A stretch of DNA of 15,044 nucleotides, taken from the NCBI GenBank assembly GCA_964469485.1, contig CAYXZP010000056.1, positions 1 to 15,044 on the forward strand, written 5' to 3'. The notes under the pieces are model-generated. The model did not search any database. It saw only the letters and a list, made by a program, of their open reading frames with translations, and was not told the DNA's origin. The position numbers and the translations under genes are program-made. The stretch is from CAYXZP01 sp964469485. Lineage in GTDB: Bacteria; Desulfobacterota; Binatia; UBA1149; CAYXZP01. This document shows, piece by piece, positions 1-5,900 of this stretch. Each line of letters opens with the position of its first letter. Within the stretch, counting starts at the first letter, position 1.

Positions 1-6
1 GCTGCA

Positions 7-30
7 GTCGGGGTCAAGACCCCTCCCACA
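7..30 (-). repeat. REP-like hairpin element, unit A1
   Basis: On the minus strand this 24-nt unit has the head TGTGGGAG, a hairpin GGGGTC-TT-GACCCC (6-bp stem, TT loop) and the tail GAC. Positions 7-36 are repeated without a mismatch at 134-163. The head and hairpin layout resembles repetitive extragenic palindromes (REP), which are normally spread by RAYT transposases. No RAYT gene is in the window. The identity to unit A2 is seen directly; the REP label is inference. Confidence 0.6.
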
Positions 31-70
31 GAACCCTGGCCCGGGCTCATGCCGTGAGTCCGGCGCCCCC

Positions 71-94
71 TGCAGGAGCGGCCTTGGCCGCGAC
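71..94 (+). repeat. REP-like hairpin element, unit B
   Basis: On the plus strand this unit reads TGCAGGAG, then a hairpin GCGGCC-TT-GGCCGC sharing its first G with the head, then GAC. It has the same architecture as units A1 and A2 but opposite orientation and a different stem sequence. The stem bases changed in compensating pairs while the TT loop, GGAG head and CGAC tail stayed. This argues for a selected structure rather than chance GC-rich sequence. Confidence 0.55.
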
Positions 95-133
95 GCGGCC
101 GCTGCGGTCCGCGGGCTTCGATACAGGCCCGCT

Positions 134-157
134 GTCGGGGTCAAGACCCCTCCCACA
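134..157 (-). repeat. REP-like hairpin element, unit A2
   Basis: This is an exact copy of unit A1; the identical stretch covers 134-163, 30 bp. Centre-to-centre distances A1-B and B-A2 are about 64 and 63 bp, so the three units form a regularly spaced cluster of alternating orientation, like a BIME. A further inverted repeat GCGGGC/GCCCGC (111-116 and 127-132) lies between B and A2. The cluster ends about 115 bp before the trxC start. Confidence 0.6.
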
Positions 158-273
158 GAACCCCGCCCGCGCTTCGAAGTCAGATCGGGCGCGTCTCCCG
201 TCGCAACGGCTCGGGCTTGGATTCACCGACGTCACCCCCATCTGCTGCCCGACATCCTCTCAGGGGCAAGACC

Positions 274-1008
274 ATGCATGTCGTGTGTCCACAGTGCAGC
301 GCCACCAACCGCATTCCTGACGAACGCTTGGGCGATGGCCCGGTATGCGCGCGCTGCAAGGCGCCGCTGCTTGAAGCTGCGCCCTTCGCGCTCGACGACG
401 CGAACTTCGACACCTACATCGGCCGCACCGGACTGCCGGTCGTCGTCGACTTCTGGGCCGACTGGTGCGGCCCGTGCCGCATGATGGCGCCGCAGTTCGA
501 AGCCGCCGCCCGACAGCTGCCGCAGACGGCCGCCGACCGACGACGAAGGCCGCTTCGTCCCCCACGAGCGGCTCGGCGTGAAGCTGGTCTCGATGGGTTT
601 CTTCGTTGCCGAGGGCGCTCCACTCATCTGGCGCGGCCCGATGCTGACCAAGGCGCTCGGCCAGTTCCTCGACGATGTCGACTGGCGCGGCATCGACTAT
701 CTCCTCGTCGATCTGCCCCCCGGTACCGGCGACGTACAGATGACTCTCACGCAGAATCTCAAGATCGACGCCGGTATCATCGTGACCACTCCCCAGGAAG
801 TGGCCCTTGCCGATGTCGAACGCGGCATAAAGATGTTCAAACAGGCATCGGTGCCGGTCAGCGGCGTCATCGAGAACATGAGCTATCACCTGTGCGCCGG
901 TTGCGGGAAACGAACTGCGGTGTTCGGGGAAGGCGGCGGGCGGCGGGTCGCCGAAGAACACGGGGTGGCCTTCCTCGGCGGCGTTCCTTTGTTGAGGGCC
1001 ATTCGTGA
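274..1008 (+). pseudogene. trxC: thioredoxin 2 (TrxC), 3'-truncated, out-of-frame tail
   Basis: The first ~84 residues are a typical thioredoxin 2. An N-terminal zinc ribbon has Cys5, Cys8, Cys25 and Cys28, followed by the start of a thioredoxin fold with the active site WCGPC at residues 64-68. TrxC reduces protein disulfides in the cytoplasm and normally has about 140 residues. Here homology stops near base 523, just after the active-site helix. The frame then runs to a stop at 1008 through sequence that is coding for an Mrp ATPase in another frame, giving an Arg-rich nonsense tail. The cis-Pro loop, the last strands and the last helix are missing, so a functional thioredoxin is unlikely. 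The start at 274 is preceded by AGGGG with 7-nt spacing. An in-frame ATG at 217 would only add residues unlike TrxC. The truncation is either a real deletion or an assembly misjoin. Confidence 0.8.
518..540 (+). other. trxC / mrp junction (deletion or misassembly point)
   Basis: The TrxC-like reading frame (frame of 274) is good up to about 523. Mrp-like residues PPTDDEGRF, in the frame of 578, begin at about 530. The changeover therefore lies in roughly 10 bases. Two unrelated families meet here without a spacer: the 3' part of trxC and the first ~70-75 codons of an mrp gene are both absent. This is not a single-gene frameshift. Confidence 0.7.
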
Positions 1009-1132
1009 AGGCGGCGACGCCGGTGTCCCGTTCACAGCCGGGGCAGCCACCAACGAGGCCGCATCCGTCTTCCAAGCTCTCGCCCAGCGTCTTGTCGTGG
1101 AATTGCCGGTAGGCGAGGTCGGACATGCCTGA
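578..1132 (+). pseudogene. Mrp/ApbC-type P-loop ATPase, 5'-truncated (no Walker A)
   Basis: Mrp/ApbC/NBP35 proteins are ATPases that carry and transfer [4Fe-4S] clusters. The piece keeps SMGFF and the WRGPM loop, the Walker B-like segment DYLLVDLPPGTGD, the TTPQEVALADV segment and the CAGC pair (CxxC after ENMSYHL) used for cluster binding. Homology starts upstream of any start codon, at about base 530 (PPTDDEGRF). The KGGVGKS P-loop and all earlier residues are missing, replaced by the trxC 5' part. The only in-frame start is GTG at 578, with no good ribosome binding site. Without Walker A it should not hydrolyse ATP. Its stop overlaps the next mrp start by 8 nt, so the two mrp genes were probably translationally coupled before the lesion. 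Confidence 0.8.
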
Positions 1133-2231
1133 GCCGCAAGTTTCCCGCCAGGTGCCGCTAGACGGGGTCGGCCGTATCGTTGCCGTGGCCAGCGGTAAGG
1201 GCGGGGTCGGCAAGTCGACCGTGGCCGTCAACCTTGCCGCCGCCTTGAGTGCCGCGGGCCGCAGCGTCGGTCTGGCCGACATGGATATCTACGGGCCGAG
1301 CGCTCCACTGATGCTGGGTAGCTCCGAGCGTCCGGGTCCGGGCGAGGGCGAGCTGATCGGGCCGGTCACGGCCCACGGGCTCAAGGTCATCTCGATGGGC
1401 TTCTTTCTCGATGACAGCGCGCCGGTCGTGTGGAGAGGGCCGATGGTCATGAGCGCCACCAAGCAGTTCCTGCGCGGCGTGGCCTGGAGTCCCATCGACT
1501 ACCTCATCGTCGATCTTCCACCGGGGACCGGCGATGCGGTGTTGACCCTGGCCCAGGAGGTTCCGGTCGATGGTGTCGTCGTCGTCACTACCCCGCAAGA
1601 CGTTGCGCTCGCCGACGTCACGCGCAGCGCGGCCATGCTATCCAAGGTCAACGTGCCGCTGCTCGGCGTTGTCGAGAACATGGCGGGCTATGTCTGCGAG
1701 GACTGCGGTACCGCCGACGAGGTATTCGGCGGTCGCGATACCGCCGAGACCGAGGAAGAACTCGGAGCGCCCCTGTTGGCGCGCATACCGATAGTGCCGG
1801 CTCTGGTTACCTCGGGCGATTCGGGCACACCCCTGGTCATCTCCGACCCCGGACAGACGGCAAGCCTGGCCTTCTCGGAACTGGCCGGGCGTGTCGAGGA
1901 GGCGGTCAGCAGCGGCGAGCGTATATCGGTCCTGCCCGAGCCACAGTCCATCGAGCACGAGCAGGGCTCCGGGCTGCTGCGCATCGACTGGAGCGACGGT
2001 GAGAGCACCGCGTACAGGCTGAGGGGCCTGCGCGGCTGGTGTCCCTGCGCCATGTGCCAAGGCCACGGCGGCGGGCGTAACTTCGTCGACGTGACCGAAC
2101 CGGTGCTGTCCAGCTTCGAGGGCGTGGGCCGCTACGGCCTCAGGCTCCTGTGGGCCGACGGACATTCCACCGGAATGTACTCCTACACCTACCTTCGCGA
2201 GCTGGCCGCTTATCCCGAGTGCAGACCCTGA
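1125..2231 (+). CDS. Mrp-type Fe-S carrier ATPase with C-terminal DUF971 domain
   Basis: This 368-residue protein looks intact. Residues ~17-260 are the Mrp/ApbC ATPase: deviant Walker A GKGGVGKS (24-31), WRGPM (103-107), Walker B segment DYLIVDLPPGTGD (125-137) and the CEDC cluster motif (191-194). Residues ~283-362 match DUF971, the small domain also found at the N-terminus of gamma-butyrobetaine hydroxylase, here with Cys306, Cys308 and Cys311 in a CPCAMC motif. Mrp proteins bind a labile [4Fe-4S] cluster as dimers and pass it to apo-enzymes in the cytosol. The Mrp-DUF971 order is that of the plant plastid factor HCF101, but the N-terminal DUF59/MIP18 domain of HCF101 is absent. The start ATG overlaps the stop of the upstream truncated mrp by 8 nt. 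The gene converges on the crotonase gene with 21 bp between stops and no visible terminator. Confidence 0.9.
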   Translation: MPEPQVSRQVPLDGVGRIVAVASGKGGVGKSTVAVNLAAALSAAGRSVGLADMDIYGPSAPLMLGSSERPGPGEGELIGPVTAHGLKVISMGFFLDDSAPVVWRGPMVMSATKQFLRGVAWSPIDYLIVDLPPGTGDAVLTLAQEVPVDGVVVVTTPQDVALADVTRSAAMLSKVNVPLLGVVENMAGYVCEDCGTADEVFGGRDTAETEEELGAPLLARIPIVPALVTSGDSGTPLVISDPGQTASLAFSELAGRVEEAVSSGERISVLPEPQSIEHEQGSGLLRIDWSDGESTAYRLRGLRGWCPCAMCQGHGGGRNFVDVTEPVLSSFEGVGRYGLRLLWADGHSTGMYSYTYLRELAAYPECRP

Positions 2232-2252
2232 GCGTCCGGCCCCCGGCCTTGT

Positions 2253-3110
2253 TCAGACCTTGGGTTCGCTCCACCAGGGATAGAAGTCCGGCATGTCGGT
2301 CCATGCGCTCATCGAGAAGCGTGGCGGACGTTTTTCGAGGAAACTCTCGACGCCTTCCCGCACATCGCCCTGCCGCCCGGCCCAGTGAATGGCCCTCGAA
2401 TCGGCGAGATGCGCACTTTGCGGATCGTCGAGACCGAGCCCGTGCCAGAGCAGGGCCTTTGACAGGGCCACCGACACGGCCGATGTGTTGTCCGCGATCT
2501 CGCGGGCCAGCCGCTCGGCGCGTTCGAGCACTTCTGAGGCCGGCACTACGTAGTTGAACAGACCCGAGCCCGCTTCCTCGGCGGCTCTGAACACACGGCC
2601 GGTGTAGCAGAGTTCGGCCGCCTTGGAGATGCCGACTATGCGTGGCAGGAACCACGACGAGCAGGCCTCTGGGACGATGCCGCGGCGGGCGAAGACAAAG
2701 CCGATCTTGGCATCCTCGGCGACCACGCGGATGTCGGTTGCCAGCGTCATGGTTATACCGACCCCGACGGCGGGCCCGTTGATGGCGGCAATGAACGGCT
2801 TGCGCGAACCGAAGATCGCCAGCGCGACCTTGCCGCCGCCGTCGCGGTGGCGTGAGACAGCGCCGCTGCCGTAGCCCCGGCCCGCGTCGAAGGTGGACCC
2901 GCCCGCCGCAAGGTCCGCGCCGGCGCAGAAGGCCCGTCCCGAGCCCGTAATGATCGCGACGCGCACGGCGTCGTCGCGGTCGAGTTCGGCTATGATCTCG
3001 AGGAGTTCCTGCATCATGCGGGTTGTGAATGCGTTCAGTCTCTCGGGCCTGTGAAGCGTGATGCGCGCGACACCATCGCTTACCTCGTATTTTGTCTCTT
3101 TGAGTTCCAT
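2253..3110 (-). CDS. enoyl-CoA hydratase/isomerase family protein (crotonase fold)
   Basis: The protein has 285 residues, a usual length for the family. The oxyanion-hole motif GSGRAFCAGADL (57-67 region) and the second block NGPAVGVG (111-118) are clear, so it should bind an acyl-CoA thioester and stabilise an enolate. At the first hydratase glutamate (Glu144 in rat enoyl-CoA hydratase) I align Thr120. At the second (Glu164) I align a non-acidic residue, while Glu148 sits in a PEACSS motif. This resembles PEGCSS of peroxisomal delta3,delta2-enoyl-CoA isomerases, which use one glutamate. An isomerase-type reaction in unsaturated fatty-acid beta-oxidation is therefore more likely than hydration, but substrate and reaction are not proven. 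The ATG at 3110 is the natural start; no clear Shine-Dalgarno is visible. It is transcribed away from the dienelactone hydrolase gene across a 104-bp divergent region. Confidence 0.88.
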   Translation of the reverse strand: MELKETKYEVSDGVARITLHRPERLNAFTTRMMQELLEIIAELDRDDAVRVAIITGSGRAFCAGADLAAGGSTFDAGRGYGSGAVSRHRDGGGKVALAIFGSRKPFIAAINGPAVGVGITMTLATDIRVVAEDAKIGFVFARRGIVPEACSSWFLPRIVGISKAAELCYTGRVFRAAEEAGSGLFNYVVPASEVLERAERLAREIADNTSAVSVALSKALLWHGLGLDDPQSAHLADSRAIHWAGRQGDVREGVESFLEKRPPRFSMSAWTDMPDFYPWWSEPKV

Positions 3111-3214
3111 GGGGTCTTATTGGCATTTCGGCCTGACCGAGTGAAGCCTGCGGGTGCATGCCGGAAGTCGCGTCATGGCCGCGAACGTGTTAGCCGAAGC
3201 TGACGGAGACAAGA

Positions 3215-3952
3215 ATGGACACACACAGCGAACGCTTGGAGATCACCGTGGGTGATGCATCGATGGGCGCGTATCTCGCGCGGCCCGACGACGGCACACC
3301 TTGCCCCGGCATACTGCTCTTTATGGAGGTCTTCGGGATCAACCAACACATACGTTCGGTGGTCGACCGCGTGGCGGCCGAGGGTTACGTCGTGCTGGCC
3401 CCCGATATCTTCCACCGCACCGGGCCGGGGGTCGAGCTCGGCTACGACGAGGAAGGGCTGTCCAAGGGCATAGAGATGATGGCCGCCGTGACGGCGACCG
3501 AGCTGCTCGGCGACATCGGGGCGGCGCTCGAGGCCCTGCGGGACAGGCCCGACGTAGGCGGGTCCGGGGTCGGAGCCATGGGCTTTTGTTTCGGCGGCCA
3601 CGCGGCCTATCTCGCGGCTTGCGAGTTGCCGGTCGCGGCCACGGTGAGCTTTTACGGCGGCGGTGTGGCAGTGGCGGCACCGGGTGAGGAACCCCCGCCC
3701 ACGGTGGAGCGTTCCGGCGGCATAAGCGGCAAGATCCTCTGTCTGTTTGGCGAGAACGACGACTACATACCGCTCCACCAGGTCGAGACCGTGCGCGGGG
3801 CGCTGGAAAAGGACGCTGTTGACCACGAGGTCGTCGTGTATCCTGGAGTGGGGCATGGGTTCTTCTGTGACGCACGCGAGAGCTACGATGCCGGTTCGGC
3901 GGCCGACGCCTGGGACCGTCTCAGGGCGTTGTTCGCCTCCGAGCTGGCCTGA
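3215..3952 (+). CDS. dienelactone hydrolase family protein
   Basis: A 245-residue alpha/beta hydrolase of the dienelactone hydrolase family. The triad is visible: nucleophile Cys125 in GFCFGG, Asp182 in GENDDYIP and His214 in GVGHGFF. Glu38 in the MEVFGIN segment corresponds to the glutamate that activates the cysteine in Pseudomonas DLH. In the model family it opens the lactone ring of dienelactone in chlorocatechol breakdown. Many relatives act on other esters or lactones, and no other chlorocatechol gene is present here, so the substrate is unknown. There is no signal peptide, so it is probably cytoplasmic. GGAGA at 3205-3209 sits 5 nt before the ATG and supports this start. Half of its ten Ile codons are ATA. 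The next gene starts 16 nt after its stop. Confidence 0.92.
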   Translation: MDTHSERLEITVGDASMGAYLARPDDGTPCPGILLFMEVFGINQHIRSVVDRVAAEGYVVLAPDIFHRTGPGVELGYDEEGLSKGIEMMAAVTATELLGDIGAALEALRDRPDVGGSGVGAMGFCFGGHAAYLAACELPVAATVSFYGGGVAVAAPGEEPPPTVERSGGISGKILCLFGENDDYIPLHQVETVRGALEKDAVDHEVVVYPGVGHGFFCDARESYDAGSAADAWDRLRALFASELA

Positions 3953-3968
3953 GCCCTTACACGGCCGT

Positions 3969-4307
3969 ATGAAGCACCGCCGGATCGCGTACCGCATATT
4001 CGTTGCCTCGGCGCTTATCTCGGTGCTGCTCGCGCCGCCTTACGCCGCAGCCCAGATAGCCGTACGGGAGCGGGCCGGCGGGCCTGAGCCGCGTCAAGCC
4101 ATAGACCTCGCGGGTCCCGACGGGGCGGGCAACACATGCTCGAAGGGTCTTTACGCCGTCGACAGCCCGGTCGAGGGTGGCGGCAAGATCGTCGATCTAC
4201 AGGGGCGCTTCAAGTCCATGATTAGTGCGGAGAAGAACGCCGACGGCAGCCTGGAGATCCGTTGCTCGCAAGACGACCCACCCACCGCGGGCCGCGACGA
4301 CCGCTGA
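3969..4307 (+). CDS. small exported protein of unknown function
   Basis: I do not recognise a named family. The protein has 112 residues. Its first ~28 form a Sec-type signal peptide: basic MKHRR, a hydrophobic stretch FVASALISVLLAPP, then AAA before Gln29 as a likely cleavage site. The mature part is ~84 residues with two cysteines (Cys57, Cys99) that could form one disulfide in the periplasm or outside. The region VDLQGRFKSMISAEKNADGS followed by LEIRC looks like a small beta-rich domain. The gene begins 16 nt after the dienelactone hydrolase stop and ends 30 nt before the secreted metalloprotease-heme protein. Co-export or a partner role with the latter is possible but is only inferred from position. 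No good Shine-Dalgarno is visible. Confidence 0.75.
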   Translation: MKHRRIAYRIFVASALISVLLAPPYAAAQIAVRERAGGPEPRQAIDLAGPDGAGNTCSKGLYAVDSPVEGGGKIVDLQGRFKSMISAEKNADGSLEIRCSQDDPPTAGRDDR

Positions 4308-4337
4308 GGGACCGGACCGGGCTCCACCGACATCCTC

Positions 4338-5900
4338 ATGCGAGGCCGGCTCATTCAGGTGGTGACGCTGCTGGTTTGCCTGCAGGGCCTGCCGGCTGGG
4401 GCCGCGACGGCAACCCTCGAAAATCTTGACGGTGACTCGGTGGGTTTCAACGATCCCACGGTTGTCGAGGCCGTGGGCGGCAACACGGCAACGACCCTCG
4501 GGGCCCAGCGGGTGTTCGTTTTCGAGAGGGCTGCCGGGCTTTGGGCCGACGAACTGGTCAGCGAGGTCGCCATCACCATCGGCGCCAGCTTCGAGGAGTT
4601 GACCTGTACCGCCGACAGCGCCCAGCTGGCCGCGGCCGCTCCGACGACCGTCAAGTTCGGCACCGACCTTTCCGACGCGCCGTTCGACAACACCGTGTAT
4701 GCGATAGCACTGGCCAACAGTCTGACCGGGGAGGACCTCTGCCCCGAGTCCGGCTGCGCGGCGACGCACTACGACATCGAAGCCCAATTCAACATCAGTA
4801 TGGACGCGGGTGACTGTCTCGGCGGCGTGACCTTTTACTATGGCATCGACGGCAACGCCGGCTCCAATCAGATCGACTTCCTATCGACGGTGCTCCACGA
4901 GCTTGCGCACGGCCTGGGCTTCATGACCTTCGTCAACCTTGCCACGGGCGCCAAGTTTTCGGCGACGGCCGGAAACGACACCTACTATTTCGACGATCCC
5001 TACATGCACTGGATGGAGGATCATAGTGAGTTGCTCCGTTTCCCGGACATGAGCGATACTCAGAGGCTCGCGGCCATCACCGACGACGGCGACCTGCACT
5101 GGGCGGGAAGCTACGGCACGGCGGCGGCGGCCGGGCTGAGCGCGGGCCGGGACCCGTCTAGCGGGCATGTGGGCATGTACGCGCCGGCCCCGGCCGAGTC
5201 CGGTTCTTCGCTCTCACATGTCGCCGAGGGTGTCACCCCCGACGAACTGATGGAGCCCACGAGCACCGAGACCCAGGATCTCACGATCACGCGCGCCATG
5301 CTGCGCGACACCGGTTGGCGGCTCAGCAGCGCTATCCCCTGCGGCGACGTGACCGGCGAGGGTGATATAACGGTCAGCGATGCACTGGCCATTCTCAAGA
5401 CCGCCGTCGGGATCGTTGTCGAGCTGACCTGCTCCCCCACCGCTGCTGTCTGCGGCGACGTGACCGGCGAGGGGGATGTAACGGTCAGCGATGCATTGGC
5501 CGTCCTCAAGACCGCCGTCGGGATCAGCGTCGAGCTGACCTGCTCGGCCGCAACGACCACGACCACACTACCGCCTGCCGCCACCTGGACCGAGGTGCTG
5601 GCGGTGTTTTCCTCCAACAACTGCAATGTCTGTCACGGGAGCGGCGCGAGCGGCGGCCTCACGGGTCTCAACGACAGTTCGGCCGGCTACGCGGCGCTGG
5701 TGGGCGCCGCGGCGTCGGGTTGCAGCGGCAAGACCCTGGTCGTGGCGAGCGACCCCGACTCGAGCTACCTCATCGAGAAGGTCGAACAGAGCGCTCCGAC
5801 CTGCGGCGACCAGATGCCGACCTCGCCCTTCACTGCGCTTTCGGCCGCCGATATCGAGACCATCCGTAGCTGGATAAGCGGCGGCGCCGTCAAGGACTGA
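4338..5900 (+). CDS. secreted leishmanolysin-like metalloprotease with dockerin-like repeats and c-type heme domain
   Basis: A 520-residue exported protein with four parts. (1) Signal peptide, residues 1-~23. (2) Metalloprotease domain, ~24-330: zinc-binding HELAHGLGF at 187-195. There is no third His ten residues after the first His, but far downstream come H294 (SSLSHVAE) and M305 (ELMEP), then a closing helix MLRDTGW. This order of HExxHxxGF, a long insert, a distant His and an ELM Met-turn is that of leishmanolysin (M8) metzincins. (3) Two dockerin-like Ca-binding repeats at 335-365 and 372-402, each starting and ending with Cys. (4) After a Thr-rich linker (TTTTTLPP), a cytochrome-c-type domain with CNVCH (429-433) and a likely axial Met493 in GDQMP. 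Heme attachment implies periplasmic maturation. The substrate is unknown. The stop overlaps the convergent MFS gene by 11 nt. Confidence 0.85.
   Translation: MRGRLIQVVTLLVCLQGLPAGAATATLENLDGDSVGFNDPTVVEAVGGNTATTLGAQRVFVFERAAGLWADELVSEVAITIGASFEELTCTADSAQLAAAAPTTVKFGTDLSDAPFDNTVYAIALANSLTGEDLCPESGCAATHYDIEAQFNISMDAGDCLGGVTFYYGIDGNAGSNQIDFLSTVLHELAHGLGFMTFVNLATGAKFSATAGNDTYYFDDPYMHWMEDHSELLRFPDMSDTQRLAAITDDGDLHWAGSYGTAAAAGLSAGRDPSSGHVGMYAPAPAESGSSLSHVAEGVTPDELMEPTSTETQDLTITRAMLRDTGWRLSSAIPCGDVTGEGDITVSDALAILKTAVGIVVELTCSPTAAVCGDVTGEGDVTVSDALAVLKTAVGISVELTCSAATTTTTLPPAATWTEVLAVFSSNNCNVCHGSGASGGLTGLNDSSAGYAALVGAAASGCSGKTLVVASDPDSSYLIEKVEQSAPTCGDQMPTSPFTALSAADIETIRSWISGGAVKD
5340..5543 (+). repeat. 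tandem duplication encoding two dockerin-like repeats
   Basis: Two 93-bp units (5340-5432 and 5451-5543) with an 18-bp spacer differ at 8 positions by my count. Each encodes 31 residues from Cys to Cys with the Ca-loop pattern GDVTGEGD, TVSDALA and KTAVGI. The high DNA identity points to a recent in-frame duplication within the protease gene. Confidence 0.85.

Larger units (their letters stand above)
1..273. other. non-coding leader region with REP-like cluster
   Basis: I see no credible gene here. The short open frames have no recognisable domain and run through the repeat units. The region holds the three REP-like hairpins and whatever promoter drives trxC; no clear -35/-10 pair could be identified. 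AGGGG at 262-266 is the likely ribosome binding site for the ATG at 274. Confidence 0.6.

Noticed and set aside
7..163. 30-bp exact repeat as a CRISPR array
   Set aside because: There are only two exact copies, with another hairpin unit between them and no cas genes. The head and hairpin layout fits REP-like elements better.
518..1008. Programmed frameshift producing a TrxC-Mrp fusion
   Set aside because: The two sides belong to unrelated families and each lacks its own missing part. No slippery site is evident at the changeover. Deletion or misassembly explains it better.
260..1282. 340-codon open frame on the minus strand across trxC and mrp
   Set aside because: It has no recognisable domain and covers two clearly coding plus-strand genes.
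2232..2252. Possible terminator between the convergent mrp and crotonase genes
   Set aside because: GGCCCCCGGCC has short self-complementarity, but there is no stable stem followed by a T-run on either strand.
2140..3159. 339-codon minus-strand frame overlapping the crotonase
   Set aside because: Arg-rich and without motifs. The overlapping 285-residue crotonase frame is unambiguous.
4896..4929. Canonical metzincin signature HExxHxxGxxH/D
   Set aside because: The residue ten positions after the first His is Thr197. The leishmanolysin-type arrangement with a distant His (H294) fits instead.
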